Assembly (NCBI RefSeq): GCF_041146795.1
Contig: NC_135177.1
Location: forward strand, 4,371,560-4,435,559
Reading direction: 5' to 3'
Source: Maylandia zebra
Lineage: Eukaryota; Chordata; Actinopteri; Cichliformes; Cichlidae
Length of the DNA: 64,000 bases
Shown here: positions 60,348 to 64,000 of the stretch, piece by piece
Layout of the letters: the number at the start of each line of letters is the position of its first letter
Numbering within the stretch: the first letter of the stretch is position 1
Notes under the pieces: generated by a model
The model's database searches: none
What the model was told of the DNA's origin: nothing
The model's input: the letters and a program-made list of their open reading frames with translations, nothing else
Made by a program: the position numbers and the translations under genes

Positions 60348-60599
60348 TTTCAGGGTTGTTAAAACAACGATGTTCCACATAATGCACATACCTGTCCTTT
60401 TAGACAGGTATGTGCGATTGTCTGGTATATACGATCAACGCCCACACTTCACCCTTTAGCGTTCTCATGGTGTTCTCTACTACGTCCTCCTTACAACACA
60501 CAGGGCGCACTGCGCTATAGGGCGCGCCGTACTTTTTGAAGAAAATCTAAGACTTTTAAGTGCGCCTTATGGTCGTGAAAATACGGTAAGTGAATATCA

Positions 60600-61140
60600 G
60601 CCAACTGCAGGACTGCCTCAGTTAACCACGTTGTGCCCTCACTACTTTTTAAGGTATCTTCAGAATGCAGTCTACCCATGAGGCATTCAGATCCTATTCA
60701 AAGGATCAGCATACACCAACATTCCCAGAATCCATCTACAGGCATGTTAGACTTTGCAAAGTATCTGGCACACAGGGAATTAGTAACCACTAAAAACTAA
60801 GCTCTGTAGGCTTAGCATCCTTCCGTAGTGCCATTAAGGACTTGGAGCTGACAGCCAGTGAAGAGTTAGATGTACTGGTAAAATGGCTTGGTAGGGAATC
60901 ATGGGAACATGTAAAAAGGATCCGTGCTGCTCACATCACTCATATCATAAAGCTGCACTTCAGTTGTCATGGCTGAGACTTTAAGAATGTTATGCAACCC
61001 CAGAAGTGATAGAGTGTGCTCCCTTTAAACAGCTGGACGGCTTCCCTCACCTCACATTGAAAGAAAACATAAGACTAAGGGAATCGAGTGACCTACTGAT
61101 GGAGCTTTTGGCAGCCAAGGAAGATGGTTATTTACCAGGT
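60600..61140 (+). pseudogene. BEL/Pao-like gag, second part
   Basis: Frameshifted plus-strand segments read DFAKYLA, LTASEELDVLVKWLGRESWE and HVKRIRAAHI, then FKQLDGFPHLTLKENIRLRE and LMELLAAKEDGYLPGL. They fit the middle of fish BEL/Pao-like gag proteins. Several frameshifts are present and no protease or reverse transcriptase follows. Homology ends near 61140. Confidence 0.65.
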
Positions 61141-61495
61141 CTTAAGCTGGGCATACACTGTGCGATTTTCTTCAGTCGCGCGATTCAGCTCCTGCTCAAA
61201 CTGTACGATTGACTCGCAGGGGTTAGAAGTTCGTAGGTCACGATGCAGGGTCTCACACTATGCTCTGATGCGACCTGAGTGCTCACACTGTGCGTCCATA
61301 AAAATGAAGGTTATAACAGAAAATCTGTCGATTGCTCTCCCTCTCTGTCTTTCACTCACACAGACACGCACACCACCACCATCAACACATCGCACAGTGG
61401 CATGATAATTATGCTTTTATCATACCAGTGGTCTGATTGATACCACAATGGACCACTGAAGCCCTGGAAAAAGAATCATGTGTCAGGTCAAACAC
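61141..61495. other. Possible MITE remnant after the gag fragment
   Basis: Repeated CACTGTGCGA/CACACTGTGCG motifs (61157, 61290) suggest a terminal-repeat element, but the ends cannot be fixed. Confidence 0.35.
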
Positions 61496-61531
61496 AAATG
61501 CAAGAACAATCATGCCACTGTGCGATGTGTT
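61384..61531. repeat. 23-bp perfect inverted repeat with ~100-base loop
   Basis: AACACATCGCACAGTGGCAT (61384-) and its exact inverse ending at 61531 face each other. The right arm overlaps the cysteine-rich coding fragment. Confidence 0.85.
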
Positions 61532-61605
61532 CACTGCTACAGATACACATGTGGTAAATGCAGACTACAGATACCATGGCAGTGCCAGGATTGTGAGTGA
61601 TTGCT
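61492..61605 (+). pseudogene. Cysteine-rich C-terminal fragment, piggyBac-like
   Basis: A short frame encodes KCKNNHATVRCVHCYRYTCG and then KCRLQIPWQCQDCE before a stop. The three CxxC pairs resemble the zinc-binding tail of piggyBac-type transposases. No catalytic part adjoins it. Confidence 0.45.
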
Positions 61606-62059
61606 GAAAATGTTGAAATGTACTCACTCACTTTTTATTATTATTTGTAAATATGTGTACAAATGGTTGGTTTTTTGTACTGTTTTTGTCAATAAATCTC
61701 AGCAACAAAGGAAATACACCCATGTGTGTTGATTTCTCCCTAAGATGGCAAACTGAAACACAAGTTTCCTTGTGGCTCAGGAAACTAACCACTCCAAGTT
61801 GGTGACTTTTGGAGAGTTATTTCCCTGGATGATTGAGAATGCATCAAGACGAACACAAAAGGAAGTTCACAGCTTTTAGCAGCTCCCCCACCCCCTCATT
61901 CACACACCCCCACTCCCCTCCAGAATTCCCAGATAACAACCTAATTTACATATGAATGACTAGCCAATTTAGCTTCCACTTGGCTGAAGCTAAAGCCTAG
62001 CTAAAAGCCTACCAGCAATTTGGCTGGAAGGCGGGTTTTAAAGGTAGAAAGGTAGAAGC
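61606..62059. other. AT-rich stretch then short CT/CCC tract
   Basis: Contains a CACCCCC-rich run (61885-61920) and GCTAAAGCCTAGCTAAAAGC. I see no gene. Confidence 0.4.
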
Positions 62060-64000
62060 CTGGCAGTGCTGGTGATATGCCAGAGAGAGACTGGCTAAGG
62101 AGGCTGGAGAACACACATGCGCTGGCTGACGTATCAGACACAGTGAGGACCGACTGGTGGACAAGCCAGCGAATGCGGACAACACGCCAGAGAACGCAGC
62201 CGGCAGCTGCAGTGCAGCCGCTGGAGAGGAGGGCCAAGCCAGGGACCCGACCTGCAGGTCGCCCCAGGGCCAAGTGGCTGCCGAGCGCTGTCCGTAGACA
62301 GGGGAGCCACAAGAGTGAACTCGAGGACGAGACACTCGAGTACAGCCAGCACCGCAGGCTGGAACACAACACAATCGCTGGCTGGCTTATCAGACACAGC
62401 GAGGCCAGGCTAACGTGTAATGGGTGAACCGCCTGCAGAGAGCCACGCACTGCAGGCTGTAGAACACTCACTCGCTGACTGAGCATCAGACACAGCAAGG
62501 TCCAGCTGGCGCGTAAACCGGCGAAGCGCGGGCAATACACCAGGGAAACACAGCCTGCAGCTGCAGCAGCAGCGGCCGTGGCTTAACCTGCGGTCAGAGC
62601 CGAGAAGCCGTCCCAATCGAGGAACGACAGGAGCCCTGCTGGCCGTGTGAACCGCGCACTGCGGGCAACACGCCAGACAGGACAGGCTACACTAGGCTGG
62701 AGAAGGCATCCGCCGCAGCGAGGTGCGACTGGCGTGAAAGCCGGCGAACGCGGTCAAAACGCCAGGGCAATCGCTATGACAGAAGCCCGCGATATGCGGA
62801 TGACGCCCCAGAAGGGAAGGCGGAGCCGCCAGCTGGAGAAGTCAAGTCACAACAGATCCCTGCCTGGCACTAGGCAGTGAAACACAGCCAGGGAGAGAGA
62901 GAGCCTGTCGCAGCAGCTCGGCCACTCAGAGGATGGCCGAGGTAGGATGAGGCCCAGGGCCTGTCCCAGGAGTAGAGCAGCTGACCTGGACCATCCACGA
63001 CAGGGGAGGTGCTGTGGCTCAGGCCACTGAGGGCCCAAGTGGCAACCCAAGGTTCATCACTAGGGCACAGCAACCACTCTGCGGTGTCTATAGACAGGGG
63101 GCCAGCAGAGTGGGCCTGATGAGACACTAACGGACAGACGGCAGGTGTCAGCTCACTGAGCACCTGCTCTGGCCAGGTGACCCGCGATACAGGGGCAACC
63201 CACTAGACAGAGAGCCAGCGCTGCGCGCTGGAGAACACCCATTCACCGGCTGACGTATCAGACACAGCGAGGTCCGACTGGCGTGTGAGTCGGCGAACCG
63301 CGGGCTACACGCCAGAGGAACACAGCAGCAGTACAGCTGCAAAGACGCAGGGCCAAGGCAGGGAAGCAACCTGTAGGGTCTGTCCAACCATGGAGCCACC
63401 CAGCCATCCGCAGACGGGGGGCTGGCGGTCTAGCCCACTGAAAGCCAAGTGGGGACTCAACCCGAAGGTTGAGTCAGCCAGCTGAGCGGTCGCTAGCACT
63501 GTCCGCAGACAGGGGAGCAGCAAGAGTGAACTTCGAAAACAAGACACCCATGCACAGCGTCGCAGGCCGGAGAACACCCACTCGCCGGCCGAATAATCAG
63601 ACACAGTGAGGCCCGGCTGGCGTGTAAACTGGCGAAGCGCAGGCAACACGCCAAGGGAACACAGCCAGGAGCTGCAGCAGCTGACATGCCAGAGAGAATC
63701 CGGATAAAATAGGCAGGAGAACGCACACTCGCCGCAGCAAGGTCCAACTGACGTGTAAGCCGGCAAATGCAGGCAACATGCCAGGGGAAGACTGCCCGGA
63801 GCTGCAGTGCAGCCAGGGACGTGACTCACCGGGGGTGTCAGCTCACTGAGCGGGCCCTGCCGGCCACGCAACCCGCAACATTTGGGCAATGTGCCAGACA
63901 GAGAGCCAGCGCCGCAGGCCGGAGAACTGTCAACTGCTGGCCGAGCCGTCAGACGCAGTGAGGTCTGACTGCCGTATGAACCGGCGAAGCGCGGGCAATA
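62060..64000. repeat. GC-rich degenerate minisatellite array, runs off the window
   Basis: Units share GGAGAACACNCAYTCGCYGG, TATCAGACACAGYGAGGTCC, GACTGGCGTGTAARCYGGCG and AACACGCCAGRGRAACRCAG. Recognisable unit starts lie near 62104, 62350, 62460, 62645, 62715, 63230, 63570, 63710 and 63915. Spacing varies from about 80 to 500 bases, so the units have been reshuffled and truncated. Minus-strand frames up to 194 codons come from the CpG-rich composition and repeat the same peptide pieces in different orders; no protein family is recognised. Confidence 0.75.

Larger units (their letters stand above)
55487..60586 (-). mobile_element. pogo/Tigger transposon (5.1 kb with insert)
   Basis: The left end TCGTATTTTCACGACCATAA and right end TTATGGTCGTGAAAATACGG are inverted repeats and TA flanks both sides (55485-55486 and 60587-60588). 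Second-order GGCGCA motifs recur near both ends (CATAAGGCGCAC, TATAGGGCGC). It carries one transposase gene, on the minus strand, split by another element at 56150-59463. Without that insert the transposon would be about 1.8 kb. Confidence 0.93.

Noticed and set aside
63305..63889. 194-codon minus-strand frame in the GC-rich array
   Set aside because: It is made of the minisatellite modules; the same peptide pieces appear in other frames of the array in different orders.

Overview
The window looks like intergenic and intronic DNA of a ray-finned fish. The evidence is the repeat content: a tRNA-derived SINE with an L2-type tail, fish-type LINE tails, Tc1, hAT, pogo/Tigger and PIF/Harbinger transposons, BEL/Pao-like gag remnants, and many (ATT)n and (CA)n tracts. 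The SINE and LINE tails recall cichlids and other percomorphs, but the species cannot be fixed from sequence alone. There is no bacterial-style gene organisation. Almost every long open frame is a transposon protein or an accident of a repeat.

Layout. 1-11520 is a head-to-tail array of about 1.86 kb units separated by (ATT)n tracts; it carries 17 exact copies of a 14-bp sequence that fits the CTCF core consensus. 11521-23597 is a second repeat complex built from palindromic hairpins, an A-rich minisatellite, (CT/CA)n tracts and a head module with a CCAAT box and an E2F-like site. A 3.6 kb PIF/Harbinger transposon (12968-16558, TSD TTA) and a MITE (18127-18981) sit inside it. 23598-27062 has no recognisable gene. 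27071-34720 is a patchwork of a hAT MITE, LINE 3' ends, LTR-like insertions, a Tc1 pseudogene, a fold-back hAT and a SINE.

35660-38460 holds the one convincing host gene. It is on the minus strand, has two in-phase coding exons (148 aa) and two related candidate first exons (37475- and 38363-). Each candidate has a GC box, an AAAATGGCGGA element and a splice donor. A 5'-truncated LINE (38465-39476) has split the outer promoter copy from its upstream flank. 40059-48291 is an endogenous retrovirus with two nearly identical LTRs, a tRNA-His-like primer site and only fragments of coding sequence.

48296-55090 contains further LINE pieces and several terminal-inverted-repeat elements. 55099-61140 is a three-level nest: a BEL/Pao-like gag pseudogene is interrupted by a 5.1 kb pogo/Tigger transposon (TSD TA). 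Its transposase gene is in turn interrupted by a 3.3 kb element with CCCAGATAGC termini and a 2-bp target duplication. That inner element carries a five-exon gene resembling DUF4806 proteins, with all splice phases matching, one nonsense codon and one late frameshift. A smaller element at 50035-50890 has almost the same termini and also a 2-bp target duplication, so the two look like one transposon family. 62060-64000 is a GC-rich degenerate minisatellite that runs off the window.
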